From CACIAM-69d sp001698445 (lineage in GTDB: Bacteria; Cyanobacteriota; Cyanobacteriia; CACIAM-69d), in contig NZ_JAZAQF010000029.1 in the NCBI RefSeq assembly GCF_043235035.1, positions 49,653 to 113,652 on the forward strand: a DNA stretch of 64,000 bases, written 5' to 3'. Of the stretch, positions 8,331 to 17,260 are shown piece by piece. Every line of letters starts with the position of its first letter. Within the stretch, counting starts at the first letter, position 1. Made by a program: the position numbers and the translations under genes. Under the pieces are notes generated by a model. That model was not told where the DNA came from and searched no databases. It was given only the letters and a program-made list of their open reading frames with translations.

Positions 8331-8421
8331 GGCAACATTCACCCGCAATTGGATAGGATCAGTCGCTATCGGTTGGTTCAGACTGGCCGAATTTCAGCAG
8401 CCAAAATTACAGCCAAAGATC

Positions 8422-9969
8422 CTAGGGAGGCGGTGGCGCTTTGGGCAGAATACTGAAGCCTTTTGAGCCAGAATCTAAATTGCTGGGCGGGCTGACTAAA
8501 ACTTGCTCATTGCCCTGTAACCCGGTCTTCACTTCAGTGGAGCCTTCGACCGTCAAACCCGTTTCAATCTTGCGAAAAACCGGATTACGATCGGCTCCTA
8601 AAATATAGACACCTTCACCCTCTGCGCGGCGCACCACAGCCGCATTGGGCACGAGCAACGCACTGGCAAGTTGCCCAATTTCAAACTCCGCTTCGACATT
8701 CATGCCTGCTTTTAACTGGTTCGATCGGGCATCATCGATCGCAATGTAAACTTCAAAGCTCGTCACATTTTGCGAAACCGTTGCCTTTGGTGCAATTCGG
8801 GCAACACGACCCCGAAATTGCCGATCGGGAAAGGCATCTACTCGAATGCTCACGGGCTGATTGAGGCGAATATTCCGAATTTGCGCCTCCGCTAAATTCA
8901 CCACCACTTCTTGGCGATCGCTCGCCAAAATCAAAATTGAAGAAGAAGATGCCGATTCACTACCGCCCGCGACCGATGGGCTAACGAATGAACCCACATC
9001 GGCATATTTCTTAATCACAATTCCATCAAACGGAGCAGTGATTTTGGTGTCTTGCAGTTGGGTTTGAATCGATCGCAAATCGCCGCGCGCCGACTGCACT
9101 TGGGCCTTGGCTTGGGCAACATCCTCCACACGACTACCCGCTTTCAAAAGGGCCAGCGCTTCTTGCTGTTGACGCACACGGGCGATCGCCTGGGCGATAT
9201 CCTCTTGGCGATTGCCGGCCTGCTGGAGCGCCAAGGCTTGGGCCGCCTCGATCGCCTGTCGTTGTGCCACCTCATAGTCGGTGCGTTTTTGGTCGAGGGT
9301 CTGAGCCGAAATTGCCCCGTCCTGAAAGAGTTCCTGATAGCGCTGGTAGTCCGACTCGCGTTGCTTGAGAGTGGCTTGGGCTTGCTGCGATCGCGCCACC
9401 GCCTGGGCAATTTCCTGGGGGCGATTCCCCGATCGCAACATTTGCAACTGAGCCTGGCGCTCTGCCAGTTGGGCCTCCGCTTGGGCAATGTCTTGGGGGC
9501 GATTGCCCGCCATCAACCGCGCCAAGTTCGCCTGCTGCTGGGCGAGCTGGCCCTGGCGCTGCATGAGCTGGCCTTGTAGATCTGCATCGTCCATGAAGGC
9601 GATCACTTGGCCCTGGCGCACCCGATCGCCCTCCTTCACGAGCAGCGCTTTGACAATGCCCGCCGTTTTGGGGCCGAGGTTAATCGATCGCTCCGCCGCG
9701 ATCGTCCCATTGGCGGCGATCGTCACGGTCACGGTTTGTCGGCGCACCGGCTGCGTCAACATCACCGTGGTTGAGCGCGCACCCCCCGTCAGTTGAGCCG
9801 CCACATTCCCCCCACTAAACAGCAGCAGCGGCACGATCGGCAGCCCCCACTTGAGCCAGCGCCCGCGATCGGAGGGCCGAGGCGTGGCAGTGGACCGGTT
9901 GCCAAGGAGGTTGGCAGCGCCGGATAGCCGAGAAAGTCTAGAACGGAGATTGGATAAAACGTTTGACAC
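8422..9969 (-). CDS. Efflux periplasmic adaptor, HlyD/MacA family
   Basis: The chosen start is a GTG at 9969, preceded by GGAG with a nine-base gap; a TTG at 10020 is a weaker option. The product has 515 residues: a short cytoplasmic N-terminus, one membrane helix (about 55-72), a lipoyl half-motif with VKEGDRVRQGQVIAFMDD, a long coiled-coil hairpin (about 125-285), the second lipoyl half ITAPFDGIVIKK, and beta-barrel and membrane-proximal domains. The coiled coil contains four related words: GNRPQDIAQA, GNRPQEIAQA, GNRQEDIAQA and GSRVEDVAQA, a repeat pattern I have seen in cyanobacterial adaptors. It is first in the operon with the permease and ATPase, and a candidate TetR operator lies 175 bp upstream. 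Confidence 0.93.
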   Translation of the reverse strand: MSNVLSNLRSRLSRLSGAANLLGNRSTATPRPSDRGRWLKWGLPIVPLLLFSGGNVAAQLTGGARSTTVMLTQPVRRQTVTVTIAANGTIAAERSINLGPKTAGIVKALLVKEGDRVRQGQVIAFMDDADLQGQLMQRQGQLAQQQANLARLMAGNRPQDIAQAEAQLAERQAQLQMLRSGNRPQEIAQAVARSQQAQATLKQRESDYQRYQELFQDGAISAQTLDQKRTDYEVAQRQAIEAAQALALQQAGNRQEDIAQAIARVRQQQEALALLKAGSRVEDVAQAKAQVQSARGDLRSIQTQLQDTKITAPFDGIVIKKYADVGSFVSPSVAGGSESASSSSILILASDRQEVVVNLAEAQIRNIRLNQPVSIRVDAFPDRQFRGRVARIAPKATVSQNVTSFEVYIAIDDARSNQLKAGMNVEAEFEIGQLASALLVPNAAVVRRAEGEGVYILGADRNPVFRKIETGLTVEGSTEVKTGLQGNEQVLVSPPSNLDSGSKGFSILPKAPPPP

Positions 9970-10256
9970 AATCGGGTTCTCCAGATAAACGCTGGGGGAC
10001 TGTCTGAGGGGCGGCCTCAATCACGGCCTTGAATTGTCAAAAAGTGGACGGAGCGATCGTGGCGGGATCCTTGAGCGATCGCCTTGCGATTAAGCGCGAT
10101 CGCAAAGCGTTTTGAGCGGTTGGTCGGGGAATGAATTTCATCAAAAGTTAGTACTTACTTATTAATTGAGCAAAAAAAATTGCCTTGAAAATGCTCAATC
10201 CATTGCCCAAGGTTGGGTGACGATCGGGGGCTGCAAGTGCGATCGCTGTTCTGGGT
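9970..10256. other. Intergenic region upstream of the efflux operon
   Basis: No gene is seen. The interval separates the adaptor gene from the end of the TetR gene on the same strand. It contains an operator-like site at 10144-10163, so the efflux operon probably has its own promoter here. Confidence 0.5.
10144..10163. promoter_or_regulatory. Candidate TetR operator of the efflux operon
   Basis: AAAGTTAGTACTTACTTATT matches the site in front of the TetR gene (10946-10965) at 17 of 20 positions. It lies upstream of the adaptor gene in an otherwise gene-free gap. Binding by the neighbouring TetR is inferred from the shared sequence. Confidence 0.6.
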
Positions 10257-10943
10257 TTAGTCCGCTGGTGGGTTCTCCGGTGCGATGCCCGCCCAAAGGA
10301 TACTGATTAGACTGGCCACAAACTGCGATGGTTCAATCCAGCTTTCTGGTTTCACCTCGGGCTGTTGGGACTCGGGTTGGATCGCTTCGGGCCGTTGCGT
10401 GAACGGTGGCATCTGGGGCATCGACTGAGCCATCGGGGGTAGTTCATGGGCAATCACGTAATTGATGATGCTGCCCACGAGCAGGTGAGCCAGCGCCATC
10501 GAGTCGATCGCCCGCAACCAGCCCCCCGCCACAGCCCGTTCCAGAAACAGGGCCAACAAACGGCTATCGCGCACCGGAGGCGGCGGCAAGTGGGGGGAGT
10601 GCGGCGGATGGGACATTTTTTTTTGCGCCATCATCATGAACACCCGTGGCAACCCTTCTTGATAGAACGCCAACATTTCGCCACAGATGTCCGTCAACTC
10701 GGCTTTGATGTTGGCGGTGGGCTGGCGATCGTGCAGGCGCTTCACCCAGTCGGGCGTTTCCGTCACCCCCATGGCGGCTAAAAACAGGGCTTGCTTGGTA
10801 GGAAACCGCTTAAACACCGAGGCTTCCGAAATGCCAGCACGCCGGGCAATTTCCACCGTTGAAGCCTTGAGACCTTGCTCCAAAAACACCTGACGAGCGG
10901 CGGTCAAGATAGCTTCGTTGGTGATTTTCGGTGGACGGGGCAT
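10257..10943 (-). CDS. TetR family regulator of the adjacent efflux operon
   Basis: The 228-residue product begins MPRPPKITNEAILTAARQVF and has a standard TetR helix-turn-helix (about 28-52) with recognition words GISEASVFKRFPTKQALF. The C-terminal domain includes a stretch rich in Pro, Gln and Met (about 175-205), unusual for the family and possibly a flexible insert. It is followed on the same strand by the adaptor-permease-ATPase operon after about 290 bp. Closely matching operator-like sequences lie before this gene and before the efflux operon, so it most likely represses both. The inducer is unknown, perhaps the pump substrate. Confidence 0.9.
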   Translation of the reverse strand: MPRPPKITNEAILTAARQVFLEQGLKASTVEIARRAGISEASVFKRFPTKQALFLAAMGVTETPDWVKRLHDRQPTANIKAELTDICGEMLAFYQEGLPRVFMMMAQKKMSHPPHSPHLPPPPVRDSRLLALFLERAVAGGWLRAIDSMALAHLLVGSIINYVIAHELPPMAQSMPQMPPFTQRPEAIQPESQQPEVKPESWIEPSQFVASLISILWAGIAPENPPAD

Positions 10944-10945
10944 AA

Positions 10946-10965
10946 AAAGTAAGCACTTACTTACT
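10946..10965. promoter_or_regulatory. Candidate TetR autoregulatory operator
   Basis: AAAGTAAGCACTTACTTACT includes the perfect inverted repeat GTAAG-CA-CTTAC (10949-10960), two bases upstream of the start codon of the TetR gene. Its near-copy lies at 10144-10163. Confidence 0.65.
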
Positions 10966-11095
10966 CAACAGCTTGAACAATTCCCCAACCATCGTCAAGA
11001 CCCCAAGGATGATCGCACCCGCCTAGCCTGTGGAGATAGATGACGGTGCGATCGCCCTGGACGATGGGCGGATGGATGACGAGTTGGTTGTTCGC

Positions 11096-12856
11096 TCAGT
11101 TCGGTGCGAGGCGATCGAACCAGGTTTCTAAGCTTGCGGCGATCGCCTCCGCCCACCGATCCTGCTCGGCCGGATTGGTGATCCACTCAGATTCGGTGGG
11201 GTGGCTCATAAAGCCCAACTCCATCAGGACGGAGGGGGCGATCGTGGGGCGAGCCAGGGCCAAGTTGCCCCAAAACACGCCATAGGACGGGCGATCGAGC
11301 CGTCGAGTCAGCTCGTCATGCAAAAACTGCGCCAGGTCTTGAGATTGGGCGTGATACCAAAACATGCCGATTCCCTGGGTGGTTTCAGCGTTGCCATCGT
11401 CGGGCAAGGCGTTGTAATGCACCGAGAGGGCGATCGTCGGTTCCAATTCGGCAATCTGGGCCAGGCGATCGGGAATGGGCAAGTCTTGATCGGTCGATCG
11501 GGTCAGCACCACCCGCGCCCCACGCCGCTCCAGGGCTGCTTGCAGTTTCAGGCTGGTTTGCAGGTTGGGGGTCTTTTCAGGAATGCCTGCTGCGTTGACG
11601 GCTCCTGGTTCCGCGCCGCCATGGCCCGGATCGAGCAGTACCGTCACGCCGGACAGGGGCAAGGGGCCCGATCGCACGGGCGGATGCTTAATTCGCCAAT
11701 GGAGCACATTGCCTTCGTAGCGGAGAGTCCAGCCCCAGGCCTGGGCAGTGGCGAGCCGGGCCCGATATTCCAGCCGATTTCCCGGCAACACCTGCCAGGT
11801 GAGCTGACGGATCGCTGGATTACGCTGCAAAAAGACGGTATCGGTTTGGGCGATCGCCTGATGCAGCGTCAGCACCAAGTCCTGATTCTCTTGGCGCACT
11901 TCCACGGGCACCGGCTCGCTGAGGGGAAACTGCACTTCCACGGCCGTTCCCTGATTTTGGGCCCGAATCCCTTGCACCACCGCTTGCAGGGGGGTGGAGC
12001 TGGGTTCGATCGCCACTTCGCTGGCCTGGATCCAAGCCTCATAGCCAAGGCGCAACCAATCGCCCTGGCGGCCGGTGATGGTGGCTTGGCTGCCTTGGGG
12101 CAAGGGGGTGAGGCGGCTGTGGTTGGTGCTCGGGCCCGTGCGCGCCACCCCCCAAGGAACCGTCACCCGGGCCCGATCGCGTCGATCGCGCGGCCAAACG
12201 GTGATCCGACCGCGAGGGGTCATGGGCATTTCGCCGTCGATGTAAAACCGCACCTGACCCCAATCATCAGGGCGATCGGGCGTGAAGCAGCCCTCATAGG
12301 TGGTCAACGATGGCGGCGGGGGATCGCTACCCGTCAAGACGGAGGCGTTGGGCAAGGGCGATCCACCCGATCGGGGCAACATCGGAAACGTCCGTTCCGC
12401 CACCCGCGCATCAATGGTCAAGTTGGGCCGCCCCGTCACACGCAGGCAAATTGGCTCCCCGATCGGCCAGCCCCAATCGGCCGTCGGCTCCAGGGTGGCC
12501 AGGGGTGTGCTCAACAACGACTGATTGGAAATGCGGGTGATTGTGCGAATTTCCGTGCGATCGCCCCAGCGGATTTCAAACCGGTTGGGGCCCAGTTGCA
12601 GCGGAAAACTGGGGGCAAAATGCCCAAAGGCACTGCGATTCACCCCTTGGCCATTGATCGTGACCGAGCCAGAAGGCGGCGCAGTGCCTAGGAAAAAAAT
12701 TCGATCACTCGCGGTTTGATGACCCTCCGGCGGATAAACCAACCGTAATTCCGAGGAACTAGGGGCCGGCTGGGCGATCGCCACCCCCGCCCACAGCAAC
12801 GGCGCGATCGCCCCCACCATCAGCCGGGAAGCGCCCCCCAGTTCCCACGGCCTCAT
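11096..12856 (-). CDS. Secreted N-acetylmuramoyl-L-alanine amidase
   Basis: A 586-residue cell-wall hydrolase. It has a signal peptide ending near AIAQPAP (about 29), a beta-rich N-terminal half (about 35-390) including a segment that resembles SH3-type domains (GSQATITGRQGDWLRLGYEAW) and a possible AMIN-like part, then an Amidase_3 catalytic domain from about 406 to the end. Likely zinc ligands are His of DPGHGG (about 412), Glu of IPEKTPN (about 427) and His of SVHYNA (about 480), with catalytic Glu in MELGFMSHP (about 546). It cleaves the amide bond between the peptide and the glycan in peptidoglycan, in cell separation. Its start directly follows the stop of the DsbA-like gene, so the two are co-transcribed. 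Confidence 0.93.
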   Translation of the reverse strand: MRPWELGGASRLMVGAIAPLLWAGVAIAQPAPSSSELRLVYPPEGHQTASDRIFFLGTAPPSGSVTINGQGVNRSAFGHFAPSFPLQLGPNRFEIRWGDRTEIRTITRISNQSLLSTPLATLEPTADWGWPIGEPICLRVTGRPNLTIDARVAERTFPMLPRSGGSPLPNASVLTGSDPPPPSLTTYEGCFTPDRPDDWGQVRFYIDGEMPMTPRGRITVWPRDRRDRARVTVPWGVARTGPSTNHSRLTPLPQGSQATITGRQGDWLRLGYEAWIQASEVAIEPSSTPLQAVVQGIRAQNQGTAVEVQFPLSEPVPVEVRQENQDLVLTLHQAIAQTDTVFLQRNPAIRQLTWQVLPGNRLEYRARLATAQAWGWTLRYEGNVLHWRIKHPPVRSGPLPLSGVTVLLDPGHGGAEPGAVNAAGIPEKTPNLQTSLKLQAALERRGARVVLTRSTDQDLPIPDRLAQIAELEPTIALSVHYNALPDDGNAETTQGIGMFWYHAQSQDLAQFLHDELTRRLDRPSYGVFWGNLALARPTIAPSVLMELGFMSHPTESEWITNPAEQDRWAEAIAASLETWFDRLAPN

Positions 12857-13675
12857 TTACTTGCTGGCCCGCTCAAAGGCGGCCTTGAACGCCTCAGGAC
12901 TGGGCGCACCCTGCACCGGTTCACCGGCCATCAAAAAGGTGGGAGTACCTTCCAAACCCAAGCTTTCTGCCAACTCAGCATCGGCGGTCACGGCTTTTTT
13001 GGCCGCCTCGCTGTTGCGATCGCGCTCAAATCGGTTCAAATCCAATCCCAACTTCTTAGCCAATTCCCCATACAAGCCATCGGCCAAACGCGATTGGTTG
13101 GCAAACAGTTCATCGTGATATTCCCAGAACTTGCCCTGTTGCTGGGCAGCCCAAGCGGCCTGGGCGGCGGGAACCGCCTGGGGATGGATGCTGGTGAGGG
13201 GGAAATGCTTAAAGGTCAGAATCACCCGATCTTGATAGTCCTCCATGAACTGCTTCAGGGGAGCCAAGGCCCGACCGCAGTAGGGACATTGAAAATCGGA
13301 AAACTCCACTAACAGCACTCGTCCCTTGCCAAGGGTGGGAGAGTTACCAATCACCTTTTTCGGATCGGATTTGGCATCGCGGGCGAAGTTTTGCCGCAAT
13401 TCCCGCTGCTTTTGGGACTGCTGTTGATTATAGTCCGCCACGGATTCCAAAATCACTTTCGGATTTTTGCGGATCACGTCCAGCACTTTGGCTTCAAAGT
13501 CCGCATCCACATTGCCCCCAGCGGACAGGGCGATCGGCTGGCAAGCCACCAAGAAGACGGTGGTGGACAGGGCTAAGGCTCCGACTCCGGCCCAAAAGCG
13601 CAGGGAGGATGCTCGAAACAACCAATGGGACAGGGTTTGAAAAAGGGTTTGGAGGGTCTGGAATGCCTTGAGCAT
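12857..13675 (-). CDS. DsbA-family thiol oxidoreductase, probable lipoprotein
   Basis: The 272-residue protein has a thioredoxin-fold domain with active site CPYC (Cys130 and Cys133) in the context VEFSDFQCPYCGRALAP and a cis-Pro loop LEGTPTFLM. The N-terminus carries a hydrophobic segment ending in LVAC (Cys45), which fits a lipobox, so the protein may be lipid-anchored; it might also be simply membrane-anchored. Residues 54-100 form a charged helix typical of BdbD/Com1-like members. Such enzymes form disulfides in periplasmic proteins. It sits between lspA, the lipoprotein signal peptidase, and the amidase gene, whose start codon follows its stop without a gap. The substrate is unknown. Confidence 0.9.
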   Translation of the reverse strand: MLKAFQTLQTLFQTLSHWLFRASSLRFWAGVGALALSTTVFLVACQPIALSAGGNVDADFEAKVLDVIRKNPKVILESVADYNQQQSQKQRELRQNFARDAKSDPKKVIGNSPTLGKGRVLLVEFSDFQCPYCGRALAPLKQFMEDYQDRVILTFKHFPLTSIHPQAVPAAQAAWAAQQQGKFWEYHDELFANQSRLADGLYGELAKKLGLDLNRFERDRNSEAAKKAVTADAELAESLGLEGTPTFLMAGEPVQGAPSPEAFKAAFERASK

Positions 13676-13841
13676 GGGCCTGAGCCTAAATGAAAGATCC
13701 TGAGAGCGATTAAAAAACAGACCGAGGAACGGTCAGCGGCGCGGCGACGGGGCACGGTGACCCAATCAGCGGCCCAAGCGCCGCCCTGGGGCCATGATCT
13801 GTCCCCGCAAAGACTGATAGGGGAGGCCATTGGCCAGTTCC

Positions 13842-14396
13842 TTAGTCGGCGGTGTTGGGGCGATCGGGTCGTTGCAACATGGCAATCAACAGACAAATGA
13901 TGCCCACATTGATCGACACATCCGCCAGGTTAAACACCGGGAACCGAATCAGCCGGAAATCCAGAAAATCAATCACATGGCCCAGGGCAAAGCGATCGAT
14001 CCCGTTGCCCAACGCACCCCCCAGTACGAACCCATAGCCCCACTGTTCCCAGCGGTTCATGCGCGGGCTACCCAGGGCCAGGGCCATTAGGGCCGCACTG
14101 ACCGCCAACGAGAGCCACCGCAGCCAGCCGCTGCCCTGGAACAGGCTGAAGGCCGCGCCGGAGTTGACCACGTAGGTGAAGTGAAACCAACCGGGGATCA
14201 GCGGGATGGTCTGGGGCGGAATCGTGAGGGCGAAGGTGCTGGCGACCCAGGCTTTGGTGATGCGATCGACCCCGACGCTGGCAACGGCCACCACCCAAAA
14301 CCAGCCATTCTTGGAGACCAGGCGGCCACAGGATTTGGCCCAGGCGGGAATCGGTTTGGATCGAGACTCTGGCACCGGACTATCCACAAAATTCAA
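13842..14396 (-). CDS. lspA: Lipoprotein signal peptidase (signal peptidase II)
   Basis: This integral membrane aspartyl protease removes signal peptides from prolipoproteins. Family motifs are all visible: NSGAAFSLF, GGALGNGIDR with the first catalytic Asp, and FNLADVSI with the second. Four hydrophobic segments are present. No ATG lies close to the expected N-terminus; TTG 14396 (184 residues), GTG 14387 and GTG 14375 are the candidates, and the usual family length of about 160 residues suggests that the shorter starts are possible. It follows bioY by about 50 bp on the same strand. Psb27 and the DsbA-like protein encoded nearby are likely substrates by their lipobox motifs. Confidence 0.93.
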   Translation of the reverse strand: MNFVDSPVPESRSKPIPAWAKSCGRLVSKNGWFWVVAVASVGVDRITKAWVASTFALTIPPQTIPLIPGWFHFTYVVNSGAAFSLFQGSGWLRWLSLAVSAALMALALGSPRMNRWEQWGYGFVLGGALGNGIDRFALGHVIDFLDFRLIRFPVFNLADVSINVGIICLLIAMLQRPDRPNTAD

Positions 14397-14445
14397 CGGT
14401 GGCGGTTCTCTGGGGGTGATGGGATTCCCGCAGGATCGCCAACTT

Positions 14446-15003
14446 TCAGTAGAACACGAGATGTCGAAAAACTGAAGCGATCGTGGCGGCGGCGCAGGCG
14501 GCCACCAGTTGCCCCGGCAAGGCCGCTTGGGAGTAGGTGGTGGCGATCGCCTCAAATTCGTTGGCTCGCAAGGCCATGGCATACACCAGCCCCACCCCAT
14601 GGAGCACCACCAACCCGATCGCACAGCCGATCGCCAACTGCTCCACCTTGGGCGGCCCCAAAAAGGCCCAGCGCCCGCAGAGCCAGCCGGCCGGCACAAA
14701 GCCCAAGAGATAGCCAAAGCTGGGTTCTTGGATATATTGCCAACCGCCGCCCCCTTCAAAGATGGGCAACCCCGCCAACCCCAACAGCAGGTAGGCAATT
14801 TGCGAGAGGGCCGCCGCCGTCCCTCCGCCCAAGCAGGCCACCAACAACAATGCCGCCACTTGGTAGCGCGTGCCCAAAGACACCACCCGCACCCCCTCTT
14901 GGAGCCAATCCCAAGGGGCCGTGGGCACAAAGACTTCCACAAAGGAGGCGGCGATCGAGAGTAAGACCCCGATGGCCGCCCACAGCAAGGTTTCTAGGCG
15001 CAT
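14446..15003 (-). CDS. bioY: BioY biotin transporter substrate-binding subunit
   Basis: The 185-residue product is a hydrophobic protein with about six membrane segments and the family words ALSQIAYLLLGLAGLPIFEGGGG and EPSFGYLLGFVPAGWLCG. BioY binds biotin in the membrane; it works alone or with the ECF ATPase and T subunit, which are not in this window. It follows bioB by about 130 bp on the same strand, so synthesis and uptake of biotin are encoded together here. No BirA-type operator was recognised. The short overlap-like gap to lspA suggests co-transcription. The last residues (FRHLVFY) are close to the lspA start. Confidence 0.92.
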   Translation of the reverse strand: MRLETLLWAAIGVLLSIAASFVEVFVPTAPWDWLQEGVRVVSLGTRYQVAALLLVACLGGGTAAALSQIAYLLLGLAGLPIFEGGGGWQYIQEPSFGYLLGFVPAGWLCGRWAFLGPPKVEQLAIGCAIGLVVLHGVGLVYAMALRANEFEAIATTYSQAALPGQLVAACAAATIASVFRHLVFY

Positions 15004-15131
15004 GACGATCGCCCCATTAACGCCCCATTAACGCCCTATGAATGCCCCATGCATGCCCAAGGGAGCGCAACCACCGGGGTCACCATCCGGGCGATCGCAC
15101 TCCCGATCGTTCACTTAACCCGATCGTTCAT

Positions 15132-16247
15132 TTAAATTGTTGCGGCCGTTGCGCCAACGACGGGCGCTTCGCCACCCACCAGGCCCAATTCCGCCAACAT
15201 TTCATGATCCTTCTCGGGGGGTTGGCCCATGGTGGTCAGGTAATGGCCAATCAACATGGCGTTTAACCCGGCTTTCAGACCCAGGGCTTGCAGCTCACCC
15301 ATCACCACTTCTCGGCCACCCGCATAGCGCAGGATTCGATCGGGCAAAATCATCCGGAAAATGGCGATCGCCTTGGCCGCTTCGTAGGGATCCAGCTTGG
15401 GGCGATCGCCCATGGGCGTGCCAGCTCGGGGGTTCAACAGGTTTAGCGGAATCGATTCCACCTCCAAATCCCGCAGCGCCAGGGCCAAATCCACCCGGTC
15501 TGCCCAGGTTTCGCCCATGCCCAAAATGCCCCCGGTGCAGGCTTGGATGCCCGCCGCCTTCAGGGTTTTGATGGTGGCAACGCGGTCTTGCCAGCTATGG
15601 GTGGTGGCCACGTTCGGGAAAAAGGCCTCCGACGCTTCCAGGTTGTGGTTGTAGCGCGTCACGCCCGCTTCCTTGAGGGCTTGGGCCTGATCCGCATTCA
15701 CTTCGCCCAAGGCGCAGCAGGGCTTGATGTTGGTTTCAGCAATAATTTGCCGCACCGTTTCCAAAATTTGTTCAAATTCGCTTTCTTGGCGACCGCCATA
15801 CTTGGGGCCGCGCCCTTGGCTCACCAGACAAAAGCGCTTGGCTCCGGCGGCTTCGGCGGCCTTGGCTTGGGCCAAAATTTCCTCGGGAGTCCGCAAACCA
15901 TAGATCGGGGAATCCTGACCGGGGTGGTGAGCCGACTGGGCACAGAAGGAGCAATTTTCCGAGCAGGAGCCGGATTTCACGTTGCCGATGCTGCACAGGT
16001 CAACCACGTTGCCGCAACGGGCTTGGCGCACGCGATCGGCGGCGGCACAAAGGGCCAAAATATCTGCCTGATCATCAAGTTGGGTCAGGATCAGGGCCGT
16101 GGCTCGATCGATCGCCTCGCCTGCGATGACTCGATCGGCCAATTGATCTAACCACTGGCCGAGCACCGCACCCGTGAGACCCTCAGACACAGCAGACGGC
16201 TGCCAAGGGGTGGCCGATCGAACCGAAGACGGAAGCGCTTGAACCAC
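15132..16247 (-). CDS. bioB: Biotin synthase
   Basis: BioB is a radical SAM enzyme that inserts sulfur into dethiobiotin. The start is taken as GTG at 16247, preceded by GGAGGAG with a six-base gap; this gives 371 residues. The frame is open further up but that part is Trp-rich and has no BioB features. The radical SAM motif CSENCSFC places Cys at about 95, 99 and 102. Other family words are GNVKSGSCSEN, YNHNLE, CTGGILGMGE and NLLNPRAGTP, and KAGLNAMLIGHYLTT near the end. It begins the run bioB-bioY-lspA. It is divergent from psb27. Confidence 0.96.
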   Translation of the reverse strand: MVQALPSSVRSATPWQPSAVSEGLTGAVLGQWLDQLADRVIAGEAIDRATALILTQLDDQADILALCAAADRVRQARCGNVVDLCSIGNVKSGSCSENCSFCAQSAHHPGQDSPIYGLRTPEEILAQAKAAEAAGAKRFCLVSQGRGPKYGGRQESEFEQILETVRQIIAETNIKPCCALGEVNADQAQALKEAGVTRYNHNLEASEAFFPNVATTHSWQDRVATIKTLKAAGIQACTGGILGMGETWADRVDLALALRDLEVESIPLNLLNPRAGTPMGDRPKLDPYEAAKAIAIFRMILPDRILRYAGGREVVMGELQALGLKAGLNAMLIGHYLTTMGQPPEKDHEMLAELGLVGGEAPVVGATAATI

Positions 16248-16597
16248 GGCTGACTCCTCCAACAAAGAAACCCAAAGAACCCCCAACAGCCCCATCCACC
16301 ACCAGATCCATTGCGCCAGATCCATATTCGGAGTTGGTCATCAGCCCAGGACAGCCGATGTCCTTCCCGAGTGGCGGAAAACAGGCCACGGGTGACTCCA
16401 AATTGTACACGGTTGATTCGCTGCCCACCCTTGGCCCTCCGGGGCGATCACCTCGATGGGGCGATCGGGCTGGCCATCCAGCACGGTAGGATAGGGCTTA
16501 GTTTGTCAAGCGCTCGGTCTGTGGCAATGGCTACCATCGATTCAGCCCGTGGCTCAAAGTCTTGGCATTAAAAGCACTAGCAGGTTTTTAACGTTTT
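16248..16597. other. Divergent intergenic region bioB/psb27
   Basis: A 350-bp gap between two divergent genes, so it should hold both promoters. I could not pick out a convincing -35/-10 pair or a riboswitch. The open Trp-rich frame extending upstream of bioB is considered non-coding. Confidence 0.45.
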
Positions 16598-17002
16598 ATG
16601 AAGCGATTTCTCTCTGGGCTACTGGCGCTGGTGATGGTGGTGTCAATCGGCCTGACGGGCTGTGCGGCGGGTGACTCGGCCAACGGCATCAGCGGCAACT
16701 ACCAAGCTGATACCCTCGCCTTGGTCGGCAGCCTGCGGAATGCCATCACCATGGCCGATAGCGATCCCGCAAAACGAGCAGCCCAAGCCGATGCTCGCGC
16801 CAAAATCAATTCCTATGCCTCCCACTACCGCCGGGATACCCGCGTGGCTGGGCTAAATTCCTACACCACCATGCGCACGGCTTTGAATTCGCTGGCGGCC
16901 CACTATTCGGCCTATCCCAACCGCCCCGTGCCTGAAAAGTTACAAAAGCGTTTGGAAACTGAGTTCCGGCAAGTGGAAGCGGCCCTGAATCGAGGCGCTT
17001 AG
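16598..17002 (+). CDS. psb27: Photosystem II assembly lipoprotein Psb27
   Basis: Psb27 binds the lumenal face of CP43 in immature photosystem II and keeps the oxygen-evolving complex off until assembly or repair is complete. The 134-residue precursor has a signal peptide with the lipobox LTGC (Cys22), so the mature form is a thylakoid lipoprotein of about 112 residues. The family pattern is present: YQADTLALVGSLRNAI, then YASHYRRDTRVAGLNSYTTM and ALNSLAAHYSAYPNRPVP, forming the four-helix bundle. The gene is followed by a clear terminator, so it is monocistronic. LspA, encoded upstream on the other strand, would process its signal peptide. Confidence 0.96.
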   Translation: MKRFLSGLLALVMVVSIGLTGCAAGDSANGISGNYQADTLALVGSLRNAITMADSDPAKRAAQADARAKINSYASHYRRDTRVAGLNSYTTMRTALNSLAAHYSAYPNRPVPEKLQKRLETEFRQVEAALNRGA

Positions 17003-17032
17003 GAAAGTTTCGATACACTCAATACACTGAGC

Positions 17033-17059
17033 ATGGGGCGGTTCGATCGCCCCATTTTT
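17033..17059 (+). terminator. Rho-independent terminator of psb27
   Basis: ATGGGGCG (17033-17040) pairs with CGCCCCAT (17048-17055) around a seven-base loop and is followed by a run of T. It lies 31 bp after the psb27 stop codon. Confidence 0.85.
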
Positions 17060-17074
17060 GTCGCCTTCGTTGGC

Positions 17075-17222
17075 CTAGTAGCGTGACAGGTTTAATCGAT
17101 TGGGTCAAAGTCGCGAAGTCAGTCGTAGTAACAAGGGGCTTAAGCCCCTTGCTGCCTAACAAGCTGGTGACGGCAACAGTCATTTGATTTGACCTATCAA
17201 AATAAGCTTGACGCACTACTAG
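17075..17222. mobile_element. MITE-like element, copy 2
   Basis: A 148-bp non-coding element with ends CTAGTAGCGTGACAGG and the inverted TTGACGCACTACTAG. The interior, including AAGGGGCTTAAGCCCCTTG, is clearly related to the element at 3836-3979. It sits between the psb27 terminator and the helicase-like gene. Confidence 0.7.
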
Positions 17223-17260
17223 CTCAATCAAAGGCCTAGCTCAATCAAATTCTGTGGATT

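Noticed and set aside
11201..12691. 496-codon open frame antisense to the amidase gene
   Set aside because: It mirrors the amidase gene on the other strand; its Gly, Arg and Gln-rich, motif-free product is typical of antisense frames in GC-rich genes.
14181..15005. 274-codon open frame antisense to lspA and bioY
   Set aside because: LspA and BioY are clear on the minus strand; the antisense product has no recognisable features.
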